From Prosopocoilus inquinatus (Eukaryota > Arthropoda > Insecta > Coleoptera > Lucanidae), in the NCBI GenBank assembly GCA_036172665.1, contig CM069878.1, positions 21,772,501-21,836,500 on the forward strand: a stretch of 64,000 nucleotides of DNA, read 5' to 3'. Shown here piece by piece: positions 23,013 to 33,990 of this stretch; position 1 is the first letter of the stretch; each line of letters starts with the position of its first letter. A program made the translations under genes and the position numbers. The notes below the pieces were generated by a model. It ran no database searches. It was not told the origin of the DNA and worked only from the letters and a program-made list of their open reading frames with translations.

Positions 23013-23251
23013 AACCCTTACACAACCAGCAAACGACAAAAGAAAAGTTGACCCGAATCGTTATTAACTAGTTGCTGCTTTAATAAAATAAAGAAAAGGA
23101 ACACAAATAACTGACTAATAGGTGAGTCACATTCATTTACAACATTTTTCGCCTATCTCAAAAAATAGACTGTAGTATTTTATCATTCTTTTGCAAACAA
23201 AATCTTTATAATTATTTATTTTTTTCTTTTTTTATGAAGGAGACAATTATT

Positions 23252-23446
23252 GTATTATGCCCGCCAAAAAAATCTGGGGCACGTAACATGTTCTATTGAA
23301 AAGATGACGAGTTATTTATTTTTACTAAGGTGTATTCGTCCGCATGTTTATTTCAGCGCTTTTAAGTTACAGTAGAAATAAGTTTAAAGTTGCATTCAAA
23401 CTAATAAAATAACTAAAAAATGCATTTTTTTGGCGGGCATAGTACA
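23252..23446. repeat. TIR element, about 195 bp
   Basis: Left GTATTATGCCCGCCAAAAAA is mirrored by right TTTTTTGGCGGGCATAGTAC. The interior is AT-rich with no coding capacity. Confidence 0.65.
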
Positions 23447-23711
23447 TGTACATTAAACGTTTTGATGATAAACTTATTGAAGCTTTCCTCATTAAGTAAC
23501 TGTCAACAGGGTCTGGTTGATTGAAAGTATGGTGATTCAATGTGGTCATGTGCTCTTTCAATGAATTTGTCCGAAGACAAGCACATCTAACATCTTCAAT
23601 GGATTGTAAAACACTGAATTGACTAAAAAATAGATGTTGCAAACTAAATCTTGACAGTAATGTAATAGTAGGCTGTACATTATACAAACAAATAAGATTT
23701 GTTCCGTTACA

Positions 23712-23726
23712 TGGTGCCAGAAGTTG
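23712..23726 (+). other. Retrotransposon primer-binding-site-like sequence
   Basis: TGGTGCCAGAAGTTG follows a CA dinucleotide (23710-23711) and precedes the start of gag homology by about 40 bp. This is the position where an LTR ends and a tRNA primer-binding site begins (TGG is the usual start). The upstream 260 bp would be the LTR, but its second copy was not found, so the LTR is unproven. Confidence 0.45.
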
Positions 23727-23756
23727 AACAAAAATGATCACGGGAATAATTCGTGA

Positions 23757-23937
23757 AGGAAGAATATTCCAGTGTTGGGTTTACATCTACCTAAGCAGCT
23801 GGTAATAAATATTGAAAATATGGCCAATGCGTGGAAACTTTGGAAGCGGCGGTTTGACTTTTATAAAACGGCTACACAGCTGAACGCCAAAACAGCGGAA
23901 ATCCAAGTAGCAATATTTTTGTCAAATTTGTAAAATT
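23757..23937 (+). pseudogene. Ty3/Gypsy gag, N-terminal fragment
   Basis: Plus-strand translation reads NIPVLGLHLPKQLVINIENM and then AWKLWKRRFDFYKTATQ and AEIQVAIFLSNL before a stop. In Ty3/Gypsy Gag proteins of arthropods the N-terminus has the pattern lP-x-p-l, then N-x-a-x-x-W-k-x-W-x-x-x-F-x-x-Y-x-x-A-t, then k-x-a-x-l-L. The match in order and spacing is good. The frame is cut after SNL, and a piece of about 580 bp without gag similarity follows before gag resumes at 24516. The call is a decayed retrotransposon copy, not a host gene. Confidence 0.7.
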
Positions 23938-24515
23938 ATCTTTAAAAAACCTAAATGGAATTTTCCTGTAAAATAATTAGGGAAGCCATTATTCGAGCAC
24001 CATTAAATTAACATGGGATTTCCTACGTTGCGTTTCAAAACGCAGCACCCTGTATATAATACCAAGTTTTATGAAAATTAGAAAAATAATTTGGAAATAG
24101 TTATTAAAAAATTTGATAATTATTTAGTCCAAAAATAAAAGTTACCTTTGAAAAATACGTTTTTGCACGATTTGTCAATTTAACGAATTTACTGGGTTCG
24201 ATTAAAAGAACAAAAGGTTGTGTTTACAAAACTCCGATCGGTAAGTGACAGTTTTACCGATCGAAAGGTAGGAAGTAATGAAATATGAAAGTTTACCTAT
24301 AATCTCCAAGGTAGTAACGGAGTGTATTTTGCCATTTTCGAAACTGGAATTTTGAAATTTTTTAGTCCGAGCATGGATCGTGCAAAAAACGTAATAAGCA
24401 TTATTTAGGGGCTACCGCTCTCAAGCAACATTGGTGGGCCTCGATACCCTCGGCCGCCAAACTATTGCCTTCGACCAGTATTTATTATCGCTCTTGATGC
24501 TTTAATAACTATTGC
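23938..24515. other. Insertion or replaced segment inside gag
   Basis: No Gag-like translation can be read here. It contains one solitary terminal box (GCACCCTGTATA at 24046) next to a small inverted pair (GTTGCGTTTC with AAAACGCAGC), and an inverted pair CCGATCGGTAAGTGAC / TTACCGATCG around 24235-24265. It may be a second element inserted into gag, or simply diverged sequence. Confidence 0.4.
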
Positions 24516-24975
24516 AATTCTTTAAAGCAGCAAGGAAATGAAACTCTTGATGAATTATAAACAAAAATTATAAATAAAAGCAAATCTTGTGAGTTCACTA
24601 TCTGAGTAATAATTTTTAGAGATAAAATTGTGATTGGCATTCATAATTATGAAATTAGGAAAAGATTATTGACATGTAATCCTTTAACTTTAGAAAAAAC
24701 AGTTGAAATTTGCAGAGCCAGTGAATTTGCGACGAAACAAATTCAAACCCGAAATAAAAAAAATGTTGTGTCGTTTTACAAAAAGAAGGAAGTAAAAAAA
24801 AAGTCAATTCAAATGTAGTAGGGAGGAAATAATAAAAGATTGTACTCGATGTGGTAGAGATCGTCTTAGTAAAATGTCCAACTTATAAAATTAAATGTAA
24901 TAATTGTAATTCAGTTGGCCATTTTGCAAGTAAATGTAAGTTTGATAGGAAAAAACAAAGAATTGTAGATTTTAT
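24516..24975 (+). pseudogene. Ty3/Gypsy gag C-terminal part with CCHC zinc knuckle
   Basis: Translation with several stops and one frameshift gives NSLKQQGNETLDEL, then RDKIVIGIHNYEIRKRLL and LTLEKTVEICRASE, matching the conserved stretch of Ty3/Gypsy Gag in which RDKiv-Gi-...-R-x-rLL precedes LTLekAieicra-E. A nucleocapsid-type knuckle follows at 24896-24937: C-x2-C-x4-H-x4-C, read as CNNCNSVGHFASKC. A degenerate first knuckle (CTRCGR) precedes it but is broken by a frameshift before its CPTY end. In-frame stops at two places show the copy is dead. It belongs with the fragment at 23757 and the protease at 25060. Confidence 0.78.
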
Positions 24976-25059
24976 TGATTCTAATTTTAATGAATCTTAA
25001 GTTTTTATAAATATTTTACAAAATAGAAGATTGGTATGAAACTATTGTTTTTAAAAATG

Positions 25060-25353
25060 GATTGACAGTAAAAGTAAAATTAGACACTGGAGCTCAATGC
25101 AATGTCATAATACAGATATCAATAAATAAAAGTGCTAAGGTTAAAACATTGAAACACTGAAAGGCTTGTAACTTGCAATTCAAGTAAAATAATAGATGTT
25201 TTGGGAGAATCAAAAATATTCTGCAAAGCTGGAAAAACATATATTATGTATGTTACATTTTTAATAGTAGAACCAGATGATACAATAATTCTTGGACGAG
25301 AAACATGCTCCAAACATAATTTAATAAAGAGAACTAATGAAATAAAAATCTAA
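25060..25353 (+). pseudogene. Ty3/Gypsy retroviral-type aspartic protease remnant
   Basis: The active-site motif is read at 25080-25094 as LDTGA, followed by QCNVI, in the context of a hydrophobic strand (VKLDTGAQCNVI). After about 180 bp with stops, the flap-distal motif TIILGRETCS appears at 25281-25310. The pair D-T/S-G-A and I-L-G is the signature of retropepsins. It lies just downstream of the zinc knuckle, as in gag-pol order, separated by about 120 bp with stops. No reverse transcriptase or integrase motif could be read beyond it, so the 3' half of pol is missing or beyond recognition. Confidence 0.72.
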
Positions 25354-25851
25354 TAATTGGAAACTTTTTATACCTAACCAAAAATTTTTTTCAATCAGAA
25401 CCCTTAATCATTTCTGGTAACGATGATTATCATTAGAATCCACAGAATGATTGTTGTCAGAATGAACCAGAACATCAATCAACTAATCCAGAGAACCAAC
25501 TGTTTAGAAGATAAAGCAAAAAATAACAGCAATTCAATTTTAAACACAAGATACGGCATAATTGTTAGACAACCATATGATTTTTTAAATTTTAAATAAA
25601 GGTTACCCATGAACAGCAAAGACATTTAAATTTAGTCGTAGAGGATGATAGTTTGGACAGGAAAAGAAGAAATGGAAAACCTACAATCAGAACTAAAGAA
25701 GTTATTGGAAATTCTACAATAAATTTTTATTTATTGAGGTTTTTCGCACTATACGTTTTACTTCCCAAGGCCTCTCTTTATCTAAAATTTAAAAAATCAT
25801 ACGGTATTTTATTTATGTAAAAGAGGGAGATGTACCAATAGGCTTATTATC
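25354..25851. other. Probable decayed retrotransposon sequence
   Basis: AT-rich, stop-filled, with short lysine/arginine-rich readings (around 25650-25710) but no recognisable polymerase or integrase motif. It may be residual pol or unrelated DNA. Confidence 0.3.
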
Positions 25852-26200
25852 AATTGAAATTAACCTCCGCCCACAATAATTTTTATATCCGTAGATACGT
25901 ATTTCGACAGTAAAACTGCCATCTTCAGTACGGTACCAACTTAAAAGCACTAAAAAAAGATCTAAAAACAATCTAATCATCCTAAAAAATATATATGTCT
26001 AAATGTAAGTAAATATAATTAATATGTAAAAATGTAAAAATCCTAAAAATAAACTATATATCTTATGTATAAATCGAAAAAAAAAATGTAAAAAAAAACA
26101 CCTAAAATTAACTGTCTGAAAACCTTACAAATAAGAACTAACCAAACAACACGGAAATGCGGAAATAAATAGTCCAAAGACCCGAAAAACCTTATTCTAA
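25852..26200 (-). mobile_element. Penelope-like element 3' end, family B
   Basis: A minus-strand 3'-terminal fragment, identified by the Penelope-style end: a hammerhead-like motif (25889-25933) followed by a 44-nt tail ending AACCTCCGCCCAC...-type sequence at 25852. The terminal pattern, with CTGAAGATGG, a short hairpin and GAAATACGTAT, is the same as in the GIY-YIG-bearing element at 56.6-57.7 kb, but the stem sequences and the tail differ, so it is a second family or subfamily. Upstream (26000-26200) is AT-rich and has no reading frame; the protein-coding part is absent. The upstream boundary is uncertain. Confidence 0.55.
25889..25933 (-). ncRNA. Hammerhead-ribozyme-like motif, version B
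   Basis: On the minus strand: stem I strand CCGUA, core CUGAAGA, an extra U, stem II GGCAGU with ACUGUC around a UUU loop, core GAAA, self-complementary AUACGUAU in the place of stem III, C at the position of the cleaved base, then stem I strand UACGG. Every element is in the order of a hammerhead (CUGANGA, stem II, GAA, stem III, H17). The departure is one unpaired U between A9 and stem II. Stem III has no loop, so activity would need a dimer or tandem copy. Hammerhead motifs are known from Penelope-like elements; catalysis here is inferred. Confidence 0.6.
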
Positions 26201-26255
26201 CGAATAAAAAAGTATATAATTACCTAAAAACCTAAAAATCCTGAAAAAAATGAAA

Positions 26256-27904
26256 TATACGGAGAGATTCAGGCAACACATTCATTAAAAGTTTACGGAC
26301 TTCCTCTTTGAATTTCTATTTTATATTTTGCGGTTATAAGTTTGCGATAATGATCAATTAAAATATAATATTTCCAATTTTCGGACACTTCCGCTTGTAC
26401 CGGAAGTTGCTGCCAACTTTCTTATTTTAAATGGAATACCCCATTTTTTATTGTGTTTCTGAAATCTTCATAAAATTCTAAAAATATTTTGTGTAACGTG
26501 TGATACAAAGAAAATTAGCCGTTTTAGAGATATTTCCATTTTTTAAAAAAAGTTCAAAGTTGCAGTACCTTATTTATGATGCTGCCATCTTTGTGTAACA
26601 AAAGCCATAATTTCAATTTTTGGTCTGTAGTAGGTTATGCTCATAAGCTTTTATGTCATACCTAATTTTACACAAAATCGTTTACGGGCTGGTTGAAAAG
26701 TAACTTCTATTCGAACTGATTTCAACTGTCGAAAAGTCATGTTTTTTAAATAGAACACCCGGTATTTTCTTATACCATAAGAATCAGAATTAAATGTTCT
26801 TTCGAACTGTATTAGCAATCCCTGTACCCATCTCTTACCTTTCTCTTTCTATTCGTGATTTCCCTCTGACACATCAATTTTTTCAATTTTCAGTGTTATT
26901 CCTGAATAGTGTGCTATGAAAATTTAACAAACTGAGGTTTTTTAAAGTAATTTCTAACTGTAATTTCTATTTCATTTTAAAAACTGACAAATAATATTTA
27001 AATACACATCTATCATCTGAACTTTTTGTTTACATATGCCGCATGTATAAGAATTCTTGGTATGACTATTTACACACTTACAAGGAGAAATTTACACTTA
27101 ACTTTTTTTATTAACTTCTTGAATTGTCGATTTTTTTATCATCAAATGCATGTCTGTGTTTGATTATTCATTTTTTGGTTCTTCGTAGTGATTAAATTGT
27201 TTTTTTCTTAATTCCTACTAGACATATGATTTCATAAATTATAATTTCTCTAGTTTTCATAGCCCACTATTTAAAAATAATACCAAAAAATGGAAAAAAA
27301 TACGTGTTAAAAAGAACTCATCGATAACGAGTGAACTATAAGAGATAGGTATAGGGAATGCTAGTACAGAAAGAAAGAACATTTAATCCTGAGTCACATG
27401 GTATAAAAATATACTAGGTGTTCTATTTAAAATCCATGATTTTTCTACAGTTGAAATTAGTTCGAATAGAAGTTACTTTTCAACCAAGCAATCAAGTGCA
27501 AAACTGGACATGATCTGAACGAATGTTACTGTAGCCTACTACAGGCCAAAAAAGGGCACCATGGTTTTTGTTGCACAAAGATGGCAGTATCATAACCAAG
27601 GTTCTGTAAGTCTGAGTTATTTTTAAAGAATGGAAATATCTCGGAAACGGTTAATTTTTCTTGTATCACATGTTGCACAAAATAATTTTAGAATTTTATG
27701 AAGATTTCAAAAATGCATTAAAAATTGGGGTATTCCATTTAAAATAAGAAAGTTGACAGCAACTTCCGGTATAAGCGGAAGTGTCCGAAATTTGAAAATA
27801 TTCATCATTAGCGCTAACTTATAAACGCAAAATATGAAATTGAAATTCAAAGGAGATGTCCGTAAACTATTAATGAAAGGGTTGCCTGTATCTCCCTGTA
27901 TATA
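26256..27904. mobile_element. Long-arm foldback element 4
   Basis: Inverted repeat of 1.65 kb centred near 27082. The ends are TATACGGAGAGATTCAGGCAAC and, complemented, TATACAGGGAGATACAGGC. Mirrored blocks from outside in are: GTTTACGGAC; CGGACACTTCCGCTT with CCGGAAGT; TTTCTTATTTTAAATGGAAT; TAGAGATATTTCC; AGTAACTTCTATTCGAACT; ATAGAACACC plus GGTAT; CATAGCACAC-like sequence near the centre. The arms are clearly alignable for several hundred bases with many small differences. There is no transposase; the 85-codon minus frame at 27707-27964 straddles the edge and is spurious. Confidence 0.78.
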
Positions 27905-28030
27905 TGATGGATAAATCGTCAAAAAACAACCTACAGATGAGAGCAAATCACACCCACACACCACAGGTTAAGAGCACTTTAGGAAAATTTTATCTCGGAG
28001 ATCCTCTCCTTATGAAATATCCAGTGCAAA

Positions 28031-28074
28031 TCTACGGATATAAAAATTATTGTGGGTGGAGGTTAATTTCAATT
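28031..28074 (+). repeat. Inverted copy of the Penelope-like family B tail
   Basis: These 44 bp (starting TCTACGGATATAAAAATTAT) are the reverse complement, with about one mismatch, of 25852-25895. The copy starts within about 3 nt of the predicted hammerhead cleavage position of the left copy and ends where that copy ends. It contains no ribozyme core. Confidence 0.7.
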
Positions 28075-30233
28075 ATCTCTTAAACCACAGTCTCCTTTAC
28101 TATTTTAGGCTTACTATTATATAAATAAATAGATTTGTTCCATGTCATCCAATCTATTATTATAAGTAATTTATATGGATATTCCAAGTAGTATGAAGCT
28201 AAACTATTGTGGAAATAGTGCAAATTCTTTTGTTAAATAAAGAATAAGATCTGCAGAATGCTTTTCGTAAAAGGAAATTTTCAATTGTAGTTGCAAAGAA
28301 ATCCGTTAAAAGTTCGAGGTACTTCGGAAAACTTTTTGGGTATTCATTTAGCAAGAAGACCTTTCCGTAATTTTTGCTTTTACGAATGAAACGTGATATA
28401 GTTAAAGTCGATGCTTATCCGTTGATAAATCTCACATAAGCGAGTTGAGGTGAAGTTGTGAAGTCAAGCAACTAATAGGATACGTTTTTACCGCTAAAGT
28501 GACTCAAATGATTGCATTTCCTCGCTCCTCAATAAGAGCTTTTCCGTTCGGAAACTGCAAAAAGTAAAACTGCACGGATTGCTCGAAGCTGTTACATACG
28601 AGTTCTTATTTCGCACTCACCATCGCTAAGTACCAAGTTTGAAAAATAAGTTGCATCGCAGAAGGATGTGTTTGGGAGGAAGGAAAACACGTCCTCGCCG
28701 GCACGCATACATCAATATTCAGCAGAGGTGTTTCGAATATAGAGATGAAACGGTACTATAGGAAAGCTATTTGTTTTCGTATGAGATGCTGGCGCAAGAG
28801 AAAGCCAAGCCGAGCACTCCATTACCAGTAGCGGATAGATGCGGTGTGCCTTCGATCACGGCGTCCGCCACAGCTATTTGTCTGTGTAGCTGAGGTAATG
28901 CATGCCTGGCCCCGCGAGACAGATATGAACGCAATATATGGTTATTGGGTATCTATCGGCCTCCGCATGCATGTATTGTAGTGTTGCGTCTGTGCTGCAA
29001 ATCATCCCGCATCATGCCCCTAATGTAACGACATCCCACGAGAAAAACAGGCATGGCCCCCGGTCGGCGCTTTTTTTATACCCGTCGACACCTGTCTCCG
29101 TCACATCCACGTTACGCTAATACATCCATGGGATTTACCCTATCACGTTAGGTACACCAGAGCTATCGTACAGCGGTGTCATTATGCTGCTTTTTTGCCC
29201 GACGCTCTTGTATGAGTTTCAGCTTAATAGGTATTTGTCCTTTAATTTTATGGACGCTGCTTCGGCTCCCGCATTAATATTCTAGTTTACTATTTTACTT
29301 TAGTGGGGGAGACGTTTTATTGCTCTCCGACAAAATAAAAATGTTGTTCACTGCAAGATACTAACTGATGTTCGCATAGTAGTGATGCTTCCCGTTCGTC
29401 ATTAGGAACATATTTCGACTGTAATAGTTCGTTAAAATCGTCCTATAAAATAACCAGAAGCTCATACCGTTCAAATACTGAAAATGTCGTTCATTGCAGC
29501 ATCCCTAAGAGTTTGTTGCAAGCTAACAGGACGCCATTGAATGCAGTGCGCCATAGTTTCAGATAATATATTTATTTGATCAGTAAATTCATTGTCATCA
29601 AATCATGTAGCGAGACAGACAAAGACCAAAAACTCATAAAATTTTATGCACGCACACAACTTAATTTTAGGCACCCAGAAAATAACATACATAATTAGTT
29701 TACATCAGTATTTTTATTTAATTTATCAATGCCGAATTGTAAATGAAAAATAAAAATTTTAGAAGATTGGACACATAGCGTGGACTGCCTGTATTGAATA
29801 TTGGAAACGGGCTTATTAGAATTTTTTTCTTGTTATGAACTCTACTATAGCCTGTCAAACGTTGAATATGTTTTTTATTAATAACACCCTGTATTTAGTT
29901 TTATATTTCGTCTCAATGGATTACCAATTTATCTATATTTCTTCAGTATGAATTACGTCCTTTATTTTCAATTGTGTATAATAATTAAATTAGGGTGAAA
30001 ATTTAATCTAATCAACGTTGCATTATTTTTCTGTCGTTTATTGCCAGCATTATTTCTCTGACGTTTATTCCCGGTTGTGTGTATAATAATTTTATGGCAA
30101 AGACCAAAGAACCTTGAATTACTTTTCTGAGTTTCATTTTCGATGTAATAATGAAATTGAGAATCATGTTTGTTTTGCTAGGATAGTAATTTATTGCTGA
30201 ATTTACGACTCAACTCCAACTTAATAGCGTTTT
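28075..30233. other. Gene-free stretch with GC-richer pocket
   Basis: About 28430-29200 is GC-richer than its surroundings, with many CpG and mixed-sequence stretches and no repeat structure. It carries a 60-codon plus frame (28938-29120) with no domain. It could be a regulatory region or an unrecognised exon. A solitary box AACACCCTGTATTT sits at 29883. The rest is AT-rich and unassigned. Confidence 0.4.
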
Positions 30234-31145
30234 ATACAGTCTGCTTGACTTTGGTTGTCACGGCAGATATGTCAGCTACTGTTAGATATACGACAAAATG
30301 TTGCAGAAGAAAACATTTGATTTTATATTATGTGCTTTGATCAGAAAAACAATTGAGTATCAAATGTGTTAGATGTAACAAATAAACTCAAAATTTTAAA
30401 TTGAGTATACCCAATTTACAACCATATATCATATGCCGTAGTTATCTAATTAAGAAGAAACATAAATAGATAATAAACAAATGCACGCTTACGTTGATTA
30501 GAGCTTTATTCGAAAAAGTAGGCTGTGAAACGAAAGAAAGTATTTTTCAGCTTCCAATTGAACAGTCTTACTGCCTTGACAATGTGCTATTCAACATAAG
30601 ACAATATAACAACATAAACAAGTAACAATAAATTAATTAAGTAACACGAAATGTCTGATAATTGCAATGAAAGAAAGTCACATTGAACAAATCTCTAGAT
30701 ATTACGAACTGAAATTTAAAACTTAGTTTACCTATTAGTTTATTGTTACTTTGTTCAGGTTGTTGTGTTGTATTTATGTTGAATAGCATATGTATGTTAA
30801 GACAGTATTAAGAAACATTTTTGCTGGAAGCTGAAAAATAACTTCATTTGTTTCACTGTGTATTTTTTCATATAAAACTCTAACCTGCGTAAGCACGCAT
30901 TTGTTACTTAATTATTGATTTATATTTTTAATAGGTTGGATAACTATGACATGTGATATATCCTTGTAAAGAGATTTCTTTGCAGTTTCAGAAAACGTAA
31001 TAAAATGTTGAATGTATTTATTACATCTAACACATTTGTGTTCAATTGTTTTCCCATCTAAGGCAGGTAATAGAAAATTAAATGTAGAACAACATCATTA
31101 GCCGAGACATCTGCTGTGACAGCTAAAATCAAACAGACTCTATAA
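30234..31145. mobile_element. Long-arm foldback element 5
   Basis: Ends TATACAGTCTGCTTGACTTTG and, complemented, TATAGAGTCTGTTTGATTTT. Mirrored blocks are TGTCACGGCAGATATGTC, ACACATTTG with TTAGATGTAA, CATTTATTACATC-like sequence, GAAAGTATTTTTCAGCTTCC, GTCTTACTGCC-type, and CTATTCAACATAA near the centre (about 30690). The arms are about 450 bp with many differences. There is no coding capacity. Confidence 0.75.
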
Positions 31146-33120
31146 AGCATCTTTTGACTTTCCAGTAGACTATGTTTTTTTTCCGTTAGTTTACGTAAAT
31201 GTAATTTGATAGAAGTCAAAGTCTGACATTGTTGTCAAAACTTATGAAGCTACCTTTTTTGTAATAACGATTGTGATAATGATTTGGAAGAATACTTGAC
31301 ATGGTTGAGAATTGTATTGTTAAAGAAAATTAAATCATACCCAACACTTACCTTACTAGTGGGTCCATGTTTTTTAGTGGTACTAATAAAAATGCCACCC
31401 TGACATGGCCTATTTTGAATGTCAAAAGATCGTGAACGAATATTAGTCGCTTCCTGTTTTTCTCCCACTCATTAAGAAATTTCCAGGCAAAATCGAGAGA
31501 AATTAGATTCGTACCTCTGGTAAACAACAAGCTTCACCAGGAAGTTAAAAAATGATAGCGAAACGTTGAGCGTTCTTCGCAATTTATCAGTGTTCGGTAA
31601 AAGACTATTACCCTATTACTTCACTGGACGAAAGTCAACTCCATTTTTCGAAAAACAGAATACCTAACAGGATGTGGAATGAACATTAAATAAAATACAA
31701 CTTCCCTGTTTAGATCTCAAACAAGTAAAGGAGTTGCCTTTTATTGAATATCCAGTAATGACAGGTTCCTCTAGATTTTCTATTTTTCTTTAAAACTCTG
31801 CAACTGACTTATAAACTACGTTAAAGCTAAAATAGCTTGATAACCGTATTCCACCGGGAATGGATAATGGCAATCGGATCCCTTGTGTGCTTGAAATTTT
31901 TGAATGACCAAATTGTTGGGACTCAATTCATCGTTATTCAATGACTTGTTTTGAAGTCATAGATTATTGTGTGTACAGACAATCTAATTTACTTAAATTT
32001 TTCGTCGTACTCATACTACAATTCTTGCTTTCCGTTTTTATAATAGAAATATTTCTGTTCTTGCAATATTTATTCTGCAGCTATTAATGCGATAATTAAA
32101 AAAAAATATTTCAGCATTCTAAACGCAGTTATAAAACTAGCGCACGAACGTTTCATTACTTTAGCAAAAATCTGACGATGATTAGGTAGTCGTTGTTAAC
32201 ATAATTGTGATTGTCTAATACATCGAGGTGCGTAAAGAAACGTCTTACCTATCATATGTTGAAAAAACAAATAAACATGCCGATGCACACGTCGGGTTCA
32301 TATTGATATACACTAAGACTTTGACCGAGTTCTTTTAAATGTAAATAAAAAGTTTTATTGGGGCTTAATGCTTTTATTGGAATAAATTGCTGAAACAAGT
32401 CGTAAACCAAGCAGAGGTCTTGAGACACCCTGTATACTAAAGAATAGGTAAAACATTTTAAATTTATTTAATTTGGTTATAAGTAAAAAAGTGCCCACGT
32501 TTTTCCTGAATTTTTAATCCGATAAATTTTAAGAGTTTCATGACACATAACCATGGCTTTTGGTTCAATCATTTAATGCATGTGAATTATATTTGCCCAA
32601 AACATAAAACTGCAAATATCTTTTTACACTACTCTTGTGTTTCCATTTTTTGAAGAGTAATTTAAATTTTTAGTAAATTGTATGAAAGTAGATTGATTTA
32701 AAAAGTATCTGAAAAAGTAAAACGTCTTCTACCTCAAAACCATATCTACAGTATAAAAAATTTCTTGTTCTAAATTTTTATTGTAGAATTTTAACCAAGA
32801 CGGCATCAATTTCTTCAGCAATCATTTCTTAATTCATACAAAACATTCCACGAATAGAGGCGATATTTTGAACGAGGGGAGAGGTGGAGATCTAACACTA
32901 AATTAATCTAAAACGGCAACAATTAAAGTGAAAGGTAATTTCCTTCAAATTATCATACATTATCAAAATATCGTAAAAGTGGAATTTTTATAATAAATGG
33001 TTGTTTTCAATAACATTTTTCAGTTAGCATCTCTTAATAGTAATCATGTTATAAAAATGTATAGCTTAATTTGTAAAAATTTAAAACTAAACGAAACAGT
33101 AACAAATAATGTAGAAAAAA
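31146..33120. other. Gene-free stretch
   Basis: No gene. Two overlapping minus frames at 31250-31530 have no motif. A solitary box GACACCCTGTATAC sits at 32424. Otherwise AT-rich DNA without recognised structure. Confidence 0.4.
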
Positions 33121-33196
33121 TCTGCCGTCAGCGGTACTCGAACTCACATCGTTTGGTTTCGTGCCAAGTCGCTCTACCGTTAAGCTATGAATTAAT
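33121..33196 (-). pseudogene. tRNA-like relic (Pol III A and B boxes)
   Basis: On the minus strand, a D-arm-like TAGCTTAACGGTAGAGC (A box), an anticodon-arm-like TTGG...CCAA with a 7-nt loop CACGAAA, and a T-arm-like GAGTTCGAGTACC (B box) follow in tRNA order and spacing. A T6 run follows, as for Pol III termination. The acceptor stem does not pair, the T stem is mismatched, and the loop has A rather than U before the CGA triplet, so it is not a working tRNA. It is a pseudogene or the head of a tRNA-derived SINE whose body is gone. Confidence 0.45.
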
Positions 33197-33990
33197 TTAA
33201 TATAAATCAGATGTAAGATGTAAATATGTAATATGATATTACCGTTACATTATATTAGTTTCAACAGCCACAGAAGTATTTCTGGACAGTTGAAAAAGTT
33301 CTGGTTAGAATAAAGTGCTTAGGGTAAAATGGATATACCATAAGTTACATTTCATTATACAGAATAACAACCTGTTGATGTTCAGGAGATATTCTTTGGG
33401 AAGCACTTGTGTGTTAGTTGAATCAATGACAAAGATATTAATCAGAAAGGAACAGAAAACGAGCTAATAAAAGGCGGCATTAATCAAAAACGCCGAGTAC
33501 AATTCAATCAATTCGTGAATGATAACCATTTGCGCCCACATTATATCTACTCCTACAAAGTTCATTACTTTCAAAAGTAAAACAGTTTTTATGTACATCG
33601 CCTAATAAAACTTCAACTTTCTTTACGAAAATAGCGCTGTACATAGTTTTTGTAATATCCTATACTGTTTCATATATCCTATGGTTATTACAATTAAACC
33701 GCGGACTGGTTATGAATTATATACATGTCATATATGTTCAATCAAAATACTTCATAAACAATAGAGAACGTCGTGGGTACGCATTTTAGTTATTAGTGAT
33801 AAAAAAGCTAATGAGATCCAGATTAAGTTATATCAAAAATAACTCTTCCTGGTGATTGGAGGTGATTTTGTTTTTTTTTATATCTCAGCGTGCTTGTTAT
33901 CAATTATAAAATTAATTTTAGTCTCTAATTAATTTAATTTCATTTAAACTGAGTTTCTATTGAATTAAAAATGTCGTGCTAAAAGCTCGC
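33197..33990. other. AT-rich stretch, nothing recognised
   Basis: No open frame, repeat partner or regulatory motif of note. Confidence 0.35.

Noticed and set aside
23367..23741. 124-codon minus-strand frame
   Set aside because: It overlaps the TIR element at 23252-23446 and the PBS-like site on the other strand; no domain.
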